Shown here piece by piece: positions 41,500 through 51,880 of a stretch of DNA of 64,000 nucleotides (its first letter is position 1; each line of letters starts with the position of its first letter). The translations under genes and the position numbers were made by a program. The notes beneath the pieces are model-generated. The model was given only the letters and a program-made list of their open reading frames with translations, searched no databases and was not told the origin of the DNA. This stretch comes from Hyposmocoma kahamanoa (lineage: Eukaryota; Arthropoda; Insecta; Lepidoptera; Cosmopterigidae), in assembly GCF_003589595.1 (NCBI RefSeq), contig NW_020653900.1:5636817-5700816 (forward strand). Direction: 5' to 3'.

Positions 41500-41684
41500 A
41501 TTTTTTTTATGATATCAAGTGATGGGACGAATAAGTCGTGCGCATGGTGGTAAACGACAACCCTGTCCATGGAAATTGGAGGTCCACTCTGAGCTTTACA
41601 TCTCAAAGATTTGAGGAGCACCGCCACCGCGCCCGTCACCCTGAGAATAGGTATAAGTTGATAAGTCCTAAATGCCACTTGTGT
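41500..41684 (-). repeat. HP repeat, 3' two-thirds
   Basis: TTTTTTTTATGATATCAAGT, GATGGGACGAATAAGTCGTG, CTCAAAGATTTGAGGAGCAC, GCGCCCGTCACCCTGAGAAT and AAGTTGATAAGTCC, reverse orientation. Confidence 0.75.
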
Positions 41685-41942
41685 TGAGAAGTTCATTATA
41701 CTAGTAATTAATAGTTCACTAAACAATGGACAATAATTATTAAAACGTATTACGCCTAAAGACACCACAGTACTGGCACCCACAAGGCTATTTTGTACCA
41801 TTTTCATCAATGAATTTTCTTTGCAGCAAGTGAGAATCACAACTGACACGAAGCTCAGTGTTACTTACTTTTGTATAGTTTCTGAGGTGGTTACCTATCA
41901 GTAATCTGAAATTATATTTTCCAGAAATAACGTTTTCTCGAA

Positions 41943-41973
41943 TTTTCCTCTCAAAGTAACTTTGAGAGGAAAA
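41943..41973. repeat. Perfect 14-bp hairpin
   Basis: TTTTCCTCTCAAAG-TAA-CTTTGAGAGGAAAA. It lies just before the 3' end of the R1-like element. Confidence 0.75.
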
Positions 41974-42409
41974 TATTTCTTTTTTTAAACATTTTTTTTT
42001 GTCGCTGGGAAATGCGTTACGCATACCGCTTGGCTCGGAGGAGCATCGAACGGTTATGTGGGAGTCCCGGGCGGTAGTCCCGTATACCCACTAAAACCCA
42101 GCGGTTAACTCCACCGCCATAGAGATAGGACTCAGGATCCGCTTGCACATACTACTGGGACGTCTCGGCGGATGGCCCGCATAAGCGGACCCAGTCCTTA
42201 GGAAGGTGCCCCGGGCACACATAGTCTTGATGGAAGGGGTCCGCCGACCCCAATCTACGGCGGGGGAAGAAGATGGGCGTGCTGTCTCCTTCGTCTCCCC
42301 GGCCTACGTCTTCGAAGCGGGTCAGAGAGGGGGTCGTCCTCTCTGGAGCGCTCCGCAGCCTCCTTCTGCGAGATTACGATCTCGCAAAACCATACCTACT
42401 ACTACCATA

Positions 42410-42766
42410 CTACCATGCTACCATAGCCTCCCAGAACCTCTCGCTGCTGAGCATTGCGCCCACGATTGTTGGCAGCGAGAGATCTCCTTCCACTACGGCA
42501 GTCAGGGAGTGCCGCTGAGGGCCCCAAGCCGCACATTCCGTCCGGGTTTGCCACGCCGAATCGACGGGTGCGCCGCATTCGTGGCAGACAGGAGTCGCTT
42601 CCCGACCCGCCGCGCGATGCAGGTACTCACCAAAGCATCCATGTACGGTGAGCACCTGCACCAATCTAAAGGACAGTGTCCCGTGTCGCCGGTTAACCCA
42701 GCGGACTAGGTAGGGGCGGATGGCCTCCAAGGTCACTGAGCCAGCGATTGGGGACTCCAAGCCCAT
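42410..42766 (-). pseudogene. R1-like C-terminal region
   Basis: The frame encodes SFRLVQVLTVHGCFGEYLHR and CHECGAPVDSAWQTRTECAAW, then DLSLPTIVGAMLSSERFWEA. In R1-clade proteins a CCHC-type knuckle sits here. The two first Cys and the last Cys are visible, but the His position appears to be replaced. It follows the RT region after frameshifts near 42740-43060. Confidence 0.7.
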
Positions 42767-43021
42767 CTTCGGAACAACGCGGCGCGGCCCGCTGCCCTGA
42801 TCCGCCTTGTTTCTTCAGCATCAGGGCTTTCTCCTCTGCTTCGCATGGTTACACGGTACCGGTGCACTTCCGCGAGCATTTCCGCCTGAAGTTCCCACGG
42901 GGGATCACCCCCCGGATTGCTCTCACCGCTATAGCCCTCTGCGGCCTCCGCAGGATAGGCTTGAGTTGAGCGGTGAGAGCTTCTACCCAGATGGGTGAGC
43001 CGTAGAGGGCCATACTCCGGA

Positions 43022-43984
43022 TTATTCCGGAGTACAGATTGCGCCCGGTCCGCCGACATTTGGCAGGAGCCGTCCGAGGATAGCTGCGGTACTCATCAGC
43101 TTTGGGGCAAGTTGGGAGAAATGCACCTTGAACGTCCACCTCCCATCCAATACAAGGCCCAGGTATTTCATCTGAGCCTTGACTGTGACCGTCTCCCCGA
43201 ACAGGGTGATCTTAGCCCCTCTAGGAGGACCTCTGCGCGGACCGTGAAATAGGAGGGCCTCCGTTTTGTGTATGGAGACCCTCAGGCCTAGCAGGTGGAT
43301 CCTCTCCACCACCAACGACGTCACGACGGTGCTCAACCGCGCGGCTTCTTCCTTCATATGTCCTATGTTCCTGAGATAGAGAGACACTCTATGGTACCGG
43401 AGCGCCTCTGTCAGTGTCTCGAAGAGGAGACTGTTGAACGCATTTCTGACATCCAAGGAGACAACCAATACCACCTCCCCGCTCTCCACCGCTGCTGTTG
43501 TAAGGCTCTTCAGGGCATCCGTCGATTGCAGATCTCCCCGCCCTGAATCCGTACTGAGCCTCCGACAGACCCGGTCCCACTTCCTATGCCCGTGCCGGAC
43601 GAGACGGTTTACGAGGACTCTCTCGAAGAGCTTAGCCGTCTCGTCCAGCTGAACAATGGGCTTGTACGCAGAGGGCAAGTCGGTTGGACGGCCCTCCTTC
43701 TGCAGCAGGCACAATTGGCCCTGCTTCCACTGTTTCGGAAACTGTCCACTGCGTAGGCATGTGTCGAACAGTCCCCGAACCCATTCGTCCAGGCATTCCT
43801 CAGTCAGGTGCAATACCCGACCCGGGATGCCGTCCGGCCCCGGTGCTGTTTTTTTGCCCCGTAGCCGGAACAGAGCCACCTCCATTTCTCCTTCAGTTAC
43901 AGGGGGGACCGGCGGGAGACTTTCTTCCGGTGAAAATGGTGGCGCCATCACCGGGGGTAGATGACCTGGATGGTCTGGGAACAA
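43022..43984 (-). pseudogene. R1-like reverse transcriptase with in-frame core deletion
   Basis: A 320-codon open frame. It begins with VTEGEMEVALFRLRGKKTAP and GPDGIPGRVL, then FPKQWKQGQLCLLQK and LDETAKLFERVLVNRL. It reaches VSLDVRNAFNS (the first catalytic Asp motif) and ALRYHRVSLYLRNI. It then jumps to HMKEEAARLSTVVTSLVVER, LGLRVSIHKTEALLFHGP and MKYLGLVLDGRW. The PQG loop and the YADD/FADD box expected between are gone, yet the frame stays open. It cannot be an active RT. Upstream and downstream parts lie in other frames. Confidence 0.8.
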
Positions 43985-44172
43985 TTCTCTTACTTACCCT
44001 TTTGAGGAGATCAGGAGCCACAGTTACCGTGACGGGGGCGCTTCGGGGACAAAGTTTCCTCCGCGCCGCACGATATGGGCGACCCCACGGATCTCGTTCT
44101 AAATCGGCCAAGATTTCTTCCCTAGCGCGGGTTTTGGCCTTATTTATTCTTCAGCCTGTAGGTCTCCCGCAG

Positions 44173-44800
44173 CTAGCTCTCTTTGTCCGGGGCGTAACCG
44201 TGGCGACGTCGGCATCTGACGTAAGCTCGTCGGGCAGTATTACAGACCGCCCGGAGGTCAGCAATCTCTGCCGTCCACCAGTAGACCTGCCGGTGGGGAT
44301 GTCGTCGTTGGACCCGGGGCATTGCCGCGTCGCAAACTGCCGTTAGGGCGGTGCGCAATCGACCAGCCAGATCGTCGACAGTGGCATCCTCTGCCACTCC
44401 ACGGGACAGCCAACGCTGCACTGTGGCAGCTTCTGTGACCATCTGCCGATCTAGCTGGCCTAGTGCCCAGTGCGGAAAGCGGCTTAGCCTCCGGGGTGGT
44501 GTCAAAGTACCGGAGACCGCGGAGACTTCGAAGCGCATATATTAATGATCTGACAGGGTCTCCGCATCCTCTACCACTCTCCAGTTGCCAACCCTGCGCG
44601 CGATAGCAGGAGTAGCGAAAGAGACGTCCACTATGGAGCCTCCCTGCTGACACAGGTTTGAGTAGTATCTCTGTTCAGAAGGGACAGACCAGAGAGGATG
44701 CTCCAAATTTGGACCTCGCGCGTCGGATGATGGATTCCCCCACGCCTGAGATTTGGCATTAAGGTCGCCAAGGACAACGATTTGTCTCGATGCTTGTCGC
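44173..44800 (-). pseudogene. R1-like endonuclease C-terminal part
   Basis: From the truncation point the frame reads ASRQIVVLGDLNAKSQAWG, GSIVDVSFATPAIARRVG and ETLSDH, then a TAA at about 44540 and on in the same register as YMRFEVSAVS to about 44173. LGDLNAKS carries the DxN and SDH the catalytic Asp-His. The N-terminal half of the nuclease is missing because of 5' truncation at about 44800, where HP sequence starts. Confidence 0.75.
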
Positions 44801-44805
44801 ATTCT

Positions 44806-45042
44806 GCCGCCAAGCAGTAATGTTAGCATTACTGCGTTCCGGTTTTCGAAGGGTAAGGGTGCTTGTTAAATTACACTTGCATTGGTGAATTTACTGGCAC
44901 TTGGGACTTCGCAGTGCCCTTCAGATCTTTGCGATTTAAAGCTCTGAATGGCATTGCAACTGTAATGGACAGATGTGTAGCTTACTGCCAAGCGCACCAC
45001 TTGTTCGTCCCGTCGCTTGATGTTATGTATATAAAAAAAATG
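44806..45042 (+). repeat. HP repeat abutting the truncated R1-like 5' end
   Basis: CTGCCGCCAAGCAGTAATGT, GTTCCGGTTTTCGAAGGGTA, CTTCAGATCTTTGCGATTTA, GCACCACTTGTTCGTCCCGT and ATATAAAAAAAATGG. The 5' third is absent; the R1-like sequence occupies that side. Confidence 0.8.
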
Positions 45043-45749
45043 GTAAATAAAAACAATAACGTGGGCTAAAAGGACTTAAATATATAAAATAAAAAATAAA
45101 TGCATTGTTGAACCAAAAACGAATAGTTAAACCATATAGGTGTTTAAACAAATTTTTACATAAAACTAAGGGAAAATAACACTAAAAAACCTAATTAATC
45201 GGGACGTGAACTTACGACCACAGGCATCGCAAGCAGATACATCACGACTGTATGTTAATAAAAGTATATTATATTACAACCTTGTACGCGGCATAACCTG
45301 GATAAAAATGGATTCATAAAATATCAGTATTCATATCACAAAAACAACATCGATGTTTGGCCAACGAATCACCTGTTCTCGTAACATCATATTCCACGAA
45401 AAACATGCTTTCGAAAAAATGGCCAAGTACAGAACAATGGAGAAATGGATAGCTGAATTAAAGGATAAAGATAATTGGCATTTAAGTTGGTGCCAACTTC
45501 AATTACCATCAATTATGCAAATCTACAGTGTGCCCTATCCATTGGTATTTTTTCTTTAATCAAATAATCCGTCTAAATGAGTTTTGTTATAAAAAAAATC
45601 TCTTAACGTTGCCGTGGAAGTATAAAATTTTTAAAAAGATTTATTTAGATTTAGAGGTTTATTGCTTTCACATTACTTCATATTTACATTTTGTCATTAC
45701 ATTAACAAAAAAAAAGAAGTAATAAGATTTTATGGTAATTTTCAAGGTA
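45043..45749. other. AT-rich DNA, no gene seen
   Basis: Frames at 45353-45559 and 45528-45722 have no recognised domain. The first (KHAFEKMAKYRTMEKWIAEL) looks protein-like but is isolated. Confidence 0.4.
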
Positions 45750-45888
45750 AGTTTCGGTGGCAATATTTTGTTATTTAAATATTATCATGAAACTATATTT
45801 AATATTGGATTGTAGTATCCTGAAATATTATTTAATATTTCACGACAAAATACTCAAATACTTAAATAATAAAAAAAGTGCCACCAAA
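45750..45888. mobile_element. MITE-C foldback element, copy 2
   Basis: TTTCGGTGGCAATATTTTGT at the left, AAAAAGTGCCACCAAAACT at the right, with GATTGTAGTATCCTGAAATA in the middle as in 13379-13549 (GTGTGGTAACCTGAAATATT). The arms pair over about 50 bp with mismatches. Confidence 0.7.
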
Positions 45889-46195
45889 ACTAGAAAAAAA
45901 CTAAAACAAAAAAAAATATTCTTTCAAAACATTTTTGTGATGAAAGATTGTGAAAGATTAAAAAGTTTGTCAGATTTTTGGAAATCGCGATTATTTTAAT
46001 GGTACTGCAGATTTTCTTATCATAAATTTTGACTTTCCTTTGAATATGACTTATACTGTATCTGGAGTTTTGATCTCATTATTTTTGATTAATGTTAAAA
46101 GTAGAAATATACGATCTTCACAATAACTTGAGAACTACATATTTTAGCAGCAGTAGAATCATGGTGACATAGGGAATATTAGCACTAGAACATTC

Positions 46196-46415
46196 TCACT
46201 ACACTTATTTCTGCTGCCGAGCAGTAATGTGAGCATAAATGCGTTCCGATTTTAAAGGGTAGAGGTGCTGGTGAAATTACAGGCACATAAGACTTGTCCA
46301 CGTTACGTGTTAGGGTGATCAGCGCAGTGTATCTCAGATATTTGCGATTTAAACTGTGAACGATCCTGCAAATGTCATGGATGGACGTGTCGCTTACCAT
46401 CCCTTGACATCATAA
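46196..46415 (+). repeat. HP repeat
   Basis: CTACACTTATTTCTGCTGCC, GAGCAGTAATGTGAGCATAA, GGTGCTGGTGAAATTACAGG, ATATTTGCGATTTAAACTG and CCTTGACATCATAATAG. The 5' piece is altered. Confidence 0.75.
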
Positions 46416-46567
46416 TAGTACATAGCGTATTAAGGGCGATAAATAAGGAGTTACGAACGAGACTCTATTAGAAGCACGAAGTCGTACTCTGAGGGCTTTC
46501 GGAATAATTCCTGTACCGCCCTTTAAATATACAATGTTTGTTAATACTCTTGCACGTAAATAGTATA

Positions 46568-46804
46568 ATTGCCTGTAGGATAACTTGACTATAATGCCCC
46601 AAATAAAACCCTCGGACCTTTTTTTTTCTCATTTCCGAACAAGGCTGAAATGAGAAGAAAAAAGGCCTGAGGGTTTTATTTGGAGCAATATAATAAAACT
46701 CTTGAACCTTTTTTCTTCTCATTATCGACCATGGCTATAATGATAATATGAAAATCCCGAGGATTTTGTGTGGGGCATTACAGTCAAGTTACCCTGCATG
46801 CAAT
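46568..46804. mobile_element. Dimeric foldback element
   Basis: Outer inverted ends, ATTGCCTGTAGGATAACTTG and CAAGTTACCCTGCATGCAAT, run on into TAATGCCCCA/TGGGGCATTA. Inside are two hairpins in tandem. The first is AAATAAAACCCTCGG.../...TGAGGGTTTTATTT with a long T/A-rich stem (about 46601-46681). The second is a diverged repeat of it (about 46688-46780). About 237 bp in total. No clear target duplication. Confidence 0.75.
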
Positions 46805-47129
46805 CGTAATACTTAAGTACTAGTGTGATGAAAAAAAAATTGATGTTTCATTATAAACTTTAGGATTTAGACAATTTGAGGGCTTATTAGTCAAACAAAG
46901 CTATAAATGTGTACATTACACAGATTTTGATATATAGACCATCGAAAACTGCTCGAATTGTATACGTGTAGTGTACACGCTGTCAACGTGGCATTCTTTG
47001 TTTTCGGAACGTTGACTGACACACTGCCGTGTACCTATATTGTTGCCGTTATTTATATTCAGCCAGTACATGCGTTTCCTTAGCAAAAGAGCATCGGGAA
47101 AACTCGATTTTTGTGTAGAATCTCCTTTA
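46805..47129. other. AT-rich DNA, no gene seen
   Basis: No supported feature. Confidence 0.45.
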
Positions 47130-47131
47130 TA

Positions 47132-47455
47132 CAGAGTGTTTTTTTTAATGGTACTGTATGGGGAAAACCGAAACCATTGAAGCTACAAGGAAACTGTCTC
47201 AGGAACCGTTAATTTTTTATTATTGTGAAAACAATTTTGGCATTGTCAATTTTTTGGTCAAGCGTGAGTCGATCAGCACTAAAAGAATTTTGATCAATTT
47301 TATTCATTTTTATGGATAACTCACTCTTGACCAAAAAATTGACTATGCCCTAATAGTTTTCACAAGAAAATATTGAATGGTTCTATAGACAGCTACCTTG
47401 TATCGTCTATGGTTTCGAATTTCCCTATTCTGTCCCGTTTAAAAAAAATACAGTG
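47132..47455. mobile_element. Foldback MITE with arms of about 140 bp and TA duplication
   Basis: Left CAGAGTGTTTTTTTTAA, right TTAAAAAAAATACAGTG, flanked by TA (47130-47131, 47456-47457). Pairing runs through GAAACCAT/ATGGTTTC, TACAAGG/CCTTGTA and TCAATTTTTTGGTCAAG/CTTGACCAAAAAATTGA. A Tc1/mariner-type origin is suggested by the TA flank. Confidence 0.75.
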
Positions 47456-47549
47456 TATTTTGTTCACTCTGAATATATACAATATTTCACTATTGAAATA
47501 CAGGTAAATAAATTTTATATTTGTAATTTAAATAAAATCATTGTGTGTT

Positions 47550-47645
47550 TTTTGACGACCTCAGAGGTTGAGTCGCTCACACACCTATTTTCATGGAGTC
47601 GCCATCTCTTTGGTCCCGGGTTCGATCCTCGACTGGGTCAATGTA
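47550..47645 (+). repeat. SINE-3 head
   Basis: TTGACGACCTCAGAGGTTGA followed by the B box GGGTTCGATCCTCGACTGGG and TCAATGTAAGAAC. The head is diverged from the copy at 19849. Confidence 0.5.
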
Positions 47646-48147
47646 AGAACAACTAACTTTTTTATATTGTCCCGAGTCTGGCTGTTTGTAGTGCCGTCAC
47701 CGCCACTGTTTCCGATTTCCAAAACACAAGTCGTTTTTAATCACTTATTTCACTATCACATAATCACTTGTTTAATTTCCTATGTGTAACAATCGCGAAA
47801 ACCTAAGAACTCGATAAGTAAATCTAAGTTGAAATCAGCTTGAAGAAGCCTTCAACTTCTTGGAAATGGTTTGTTTTGTGAGTCATTATTTAAGCTTTCT
47901 ATAAATATTTAAAACCGAAAATCGATGACTGTATTTTTATTAAGTTTATACTTGAATATTTAAAATACCACGAGCGCATTCGTTTTATGACAGGTTTTTC
48001 ATATAGTATATGTTTAGATATAGATGGCCCACAATAGTATAGTCTATGTCATCAATGCGATAAGAAGAAGCCACATATGTCTCATGCTAGCATATGGGTT
48101 GGAGATTTCATACATTCTGAATAAGTTGTGAACAGTGCCCAATATTT
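47646..48147. other. AT-rich DNA, no gene seen
   Basis: No supported feature. Confidence 0.45.
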
Positions 48148-48420
48148 TAGTAGCAGTAGAGCTCCTTGTGAAAGAGTTCGTTCAGTAAAATACCTTATCT
48201 GTGCCGCTAAGCAGTAATGTGAGCATTACTGCGTTCCGGGTTTGTATGGTAAGGGTGCTGGTGAAATTACAGGCACAGGGGACTTATTAACTTATGTCTT
48301 AGGGTGGCAGTGACGCAGTGGCAGGCCTCTCAGATCGTTGCGATTTAAAGCTTTGAGTGGTTCTGCAACTGTTATGGACAGGCGTGTAGCCTACTTACGG
48401 GACTTGTTATTAAAAAAAAC
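48148..48420 (+). repeat. HP repeat, nearly complete
   Basis: TAGTAGCAGTAGAGCTCCTT, GTGAAAGAGTTCGTTCAG, AGCAGTAATGTGAGCATTAC, GGTGCTGGTGAAATTACAGG, CTGCAACTGTTATGGACAGG, then GGGACTTGTTATTAAAAAAA. The CACCAGGCGC block is deleted. Confidence 0.8.
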
Positions 48421-49590
48421 TCAGATCGATTTTTTCTTGATATTGTGTGACATTTATATCAATAATAATAAGGTTGCCAGTAGTAAATAATAGTTTGAAT
48501 AATATTTCATTTGTATTATTTATAAACTATCAGTGCTACGTTCCATAGTGGATTAGTTACAAAAGCTCACGTCTTTGTCACGCAAAAAGAGTTCTTAATA
48601 GCACGTTGCTATAAAGTTGAACTCCTGTTGATGGCGCTTTCGCATGGGTTCGATCATATAATAGTCCATTGGCATACTAAACAAAATAAGCCCTTTTGAA
48701 ATGGATAACATGTACATGGAAAGAAAAATCGTTGAATTTTATAAATGAAACATAACCACATTAACAAAAACACCATGTCTCAAAAGTCACCCAATTTCGT
48801 GTAGGTATAGTAATTTTAACACGCAATAATAGACTAAAAGCAAAAAATTCTACAGTTGAAAATTAAAATTATAGAAACACTTATTGGAAATCGAGCAGGA
48901 AATACTATTTAATACCCAAAAGCAATATCAGATCCTGGAATTTTCCTATACCCGCTCACGCGATGCGCTCCTCCTACCGCAAAATGGCGGCTATTTGGTT
49001 TCGCAAATTAGAAAAGCATTCAGTTTAAATACAAGTTTTTATAAATAAAAATAATTATTCTGCATTGCTAAATAAATACCCTCCGTATTACAAACAAAAA
49101 CATCTCAAATAAAATGCAGTAATACTCCGCAAATCCTGCACTTAAAAAGCACTAATGAAATTTTTGGTGTACTTGGATAAATATGATAATATTCCGTTTG
49201 AGTGGTTCTAACGTTTACCATGAAATTACTCCTTAAAGTATAGTTTGTAAACATTTATATTCAGAGTAAACTTAAAAAACGCTACTTACGGTATGTTTTC
49301 AATAAATGAACACCGAAATCACCAGCCCAAACAATAACACACACGATTGTCGTGACGTATATTTGAAGTTGTTTATTTTTTTAAATGACAGACCCAGGCA
49401 TTAAAAACTTTATGGTTTGCTAGAGTAGTTACCGAAATAGCAATTAATATTAGTTCTTTTACCTGTTATAACTTCGATATCCGATAAATCGGTATAAAAT
49501 CATCACCGGCACCTCTAGGTGTGGTATACGGCTGCATGTATCGCGTGAGCGGATAAGACAATTTTTTATAGATATTTTTATTATTATTTA
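48421..49590. other. AT-rich DNA, no gene seen
   Basis: No coding frame and no repeat matched. Confidence 0.45.
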
Positions 49591-49772
49591 GTAGCAGTAG
49601 AGCCTTTGAAAGAGTTCGTCCAGAGACGTACTGCCACCTTACCTACTTCTGTTGCCAACCAGTAATGTGAACGTCATTGGGTTCCGGTTTTGAAGGGTAA
49701 GGTTGTTGGTGACAATACAGGTACATAGGACTTGTCAACTTATGTCTCAGGGTGACGGGCGCAGTGTGATGG
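49591..49772 (+). repeat. HP repeat, 5' 60 percent
   Basis: AGTAGCAGTAGAGCCTTTGA, ACCAGTAATGTGAACGTCAT and GACTTGTCAACTTATGTCTC through GGTGACGGGCGCAGTG, where the 220-bp module begins. Confidence 0.8.
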
Positions 49773-50222
49773 GCTATTTATTCGAATACCCTACCGATCA
49801 GGCGTCAAAAACGATATTGGTTAAGTTCAGGCTGAGCACAATGTTGTCGCAATTTTTCTAATTTTCTTAGCGAAAAACAGGGCGGTTTTTGTTTTCAATT
49901 TTGTGACACTGTTGAAGCCGGTGTGCGTGTACAGGATATATGAGGAGACGAGACGCGTCGTACGAATACTAGTGTTGTACTATAGGAACTGAAAGAATTT
50001 GTCCAGGGAAGAACTGCCGCCTTACTGATTTCTGCCGCCTAATGTGAGTATTGGTGCGTTCCGGTTTTGAAGGGTAAGGGTGCTGGTGACAATTCATTCA
50101 CATGGGACTTGTAAAGTTATGTCTCAGGATAACGGGCGCAGTGGCAGTGCCCTTCATATCTTTACGATTGAAAGACTTTAATGGCACTGCAACTGTTATG
50201 GGCAGACGTATCGCCTTTTTTA
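49773..50222 (+). repeat. Composite repeat: 220-bp module plus HP
   Basis: 49773-49992 matches 20293-20512 (GCTATTTATTCGAATACC, CAATTTTGTGACACTGTTGA, GAGACGAGACGCGTCGT). HP follows from TTTGTCCAGGGAAGAACTGC to GTTATGGGCAGACGTATCGC. With the HP piece just upstream the order is HP-module-HP, like an element with long direct repeats. Confidence 0.75.
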
Positions 50223-50369
50223 ACTAGTTGCAAAAACCGCACGGACATGGTGTGATGTCAAAAAATCGTAGACAAAGCTAACATTCTTGTTCTTATATTC
50301 TCGAGGTAGAGTACTGACTCTATGTCGTTTTTAATACTTACAGTACATTATGAGAATATGTCGTAAAAG

Positions 50370-50611
50370 TAGAGCTCCTCTTAGACTATTTCTGCCACCA
50401 AGCAGTAATGTGAGCAATAACTGCGGTTCGGTGCTGGTGAAACTACAAGTGCATGGGACTTGCCAACTTATGTATCAGGGTGACGGGTGCAGAGGCAGTA
50501 CTCCTCAGATCTTTCTGATTTAAAGCTCTGGGTGGCATTGCGATTGTGATGCATAAGCGTGTCGCGTAGACGCACGACTTGTTCGTGCCGTCTCTTGGTA
50601 TCATAAAAAAA
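50370..50611 (+). repeat. HP repeat
   Basis: AAAGTAGAGCTCCTCTTAG, CACCAAGCAGTAATGTGAGC, GCATGGGACTTGCCAACTTA, AGACGCACGACTTGTTCGTG and TGGTATCATAAAAAAAATG. Confidence 0.8.
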
Positions 50612-50640
50612 ATGCAAACATCTTCTAAAAATGAAAATAT

Positions 50641-50822
50641 CTGACGGGCACTGCCACTGCGCCTGTCACTCTGAGATATAAGTTGACAAGTCTCATGTGC
50701 CTGTAATTTCGTCAGCACCATTACTCTTCAAAACGCACACCGTAATGCACACATCAGTGCTTGGCGGCAGAAATAGGTAAGGCAGTACGACATCTTGCAC
50801 AAGAAGCTCTACTGCTGCTACT
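50641..50822 (-). repeat. HP repeat, 5' two-thirds, inverted
   Basis: GACGGGCACTGCCACTGCGC, AAGTTGACAAGTCTCATGTG, GCTTGGCGGCAGAAATAGG and AGAAGCTCTACTGCTGCTAC. Together with 50370-50611 it forms a tail-to-tail inverted pair. Confidence 0.8.
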
Positions 50823-51729
50823 TAACACATGGACAGCAGTTAACAATGCTGGTAGCGACAATTAAGGAAAAAAGTTTTCTCGGGTAACTCTAGCTCTCGG
50901 AGTTGTCGTTACTCTAATACTCGTAATGCATGGGATCTCCTAGTTTGAGGCCAGATAGACTATGTATTAATTTATTGTTTTGCTTCTTAGTAATCTATCT
51001 TATACCATCGATCTTTAGTTCTATATTTTCTTGTTTCGGCGAGGATAGTGCATCGATTGATGATTTACATATCATCCGTTTCCCCACTAACTCCCGTTAC
51101 TGATATTTTTATCGTAGCTCAGCAAGACGTAGGACCTCACTGAGCTTTCAAAAGCAAACATTCTCCATTAATCATCATATATGTACCTTTTCACACATGA
51201 TAGAAGGAAATTCACACGATTTTCAGCGAAAATACGTGGGCAAATATAGGAAACTTTCTTCAGGCAATAAATACTAGAGTTAATTGTTTCATGAATAACA
51301 TTTGGTCAACTTGATCAAAAAGTGGTGGATGTCGTTTGCCATAGATTTTAAAATTCTGCGTAGATGCGACATTGTGACGTACGAACAGATACCTACAAGA
51401 TCACGTGACAGTTAATTCCTAGGTAAGTCGTCTTATCAACAAAGTCATTTAAACCAATAGGTAAGTAATAAAAATGTATAGAGCGAACGTGGATGAAAAC
51501 GCAGGGAAAGACGGCCTCGGCCATCATATGTCAACCAGATTAAGGATGTCGTTAAAAAGCCAGGTCATAAGCATTACGGGTAAATGGGTGTGTACGAAAG
51601 GACTGATATGAGGGGAGGAAGTAAAAGAGAAATGTCAGCAGTAGACATGTGCGCAGATCGTAAAATCTATCTATATCTATCGTCGACGTCTGATTGATTT
51701 TCGACCGACAACGGCGGCGTGATGAACGT

Positions 51730-51731
<2 letters not shown>
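50823..51731. other. Non-coding DNA, no gene seen
   Basis: No supported gene or repeat. Confidence 0.45.
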
Positions 51732-51783
<52 letters not shown>

Positions 51784-51793
51784 NNNNNNNNNN

Positions 51794-51844
<51 letters not shown>
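51732..51844. repeat. (AT)n microsatellite with a 10-N assembly gap
   Basis: About 50 bp of pure TA dinucleotides on each side of ten N at 51784-51793. The true length is unknown. Tyr-Ile frames through it are artefacts. Confidence 0.95.
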
Positions 51845-51849
<5 letters not shown>

Positions 51850-51880
51850 TTTTTTTCAGGTGTTAAGAAAAACACTAAAA

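Larger units (their letters stand above)
41988..44800 (-). mobile_element. R1-clade LINE, 5'-truncated and mutated
   Basis: About 2.8 kb on the minus strand, GC-rich against AT-rich flanks. In order: endonuclease middle (LGDLNAKSQAWG), SDH end of the endonuclease, linker with ERDPWGRPYR, RT (KKTAPGPDGIPG), thumb (MKYLGLVLDGRW), GGP..YSG.IRSMALYG-type segment, and a C-terminal zinc-knuckle-like region (CHECGAPVD). The 3' UTR runs to about 42001 and ends in an A-rich tail (C followed by nine A, then more A-rich sequence, on the minus strand). These are R1/TRAS-type features. No rDNA or telomeric repeat surrounds it. Several frame breaks make it inactive. Confidence 0.82.

Noticed and set aside
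42206..44346. Plus-strand frames up to 220 codons
   Set aside because: They are antisense to the R1-like element and lack any recognisable domain.
41988..44800. R1 insertion in 28S rDNA or a telomeric TRAS/SART site
   Set aside because: The flanks contain no rDNA and no TTAGG repeats, so this copy is dispersed.
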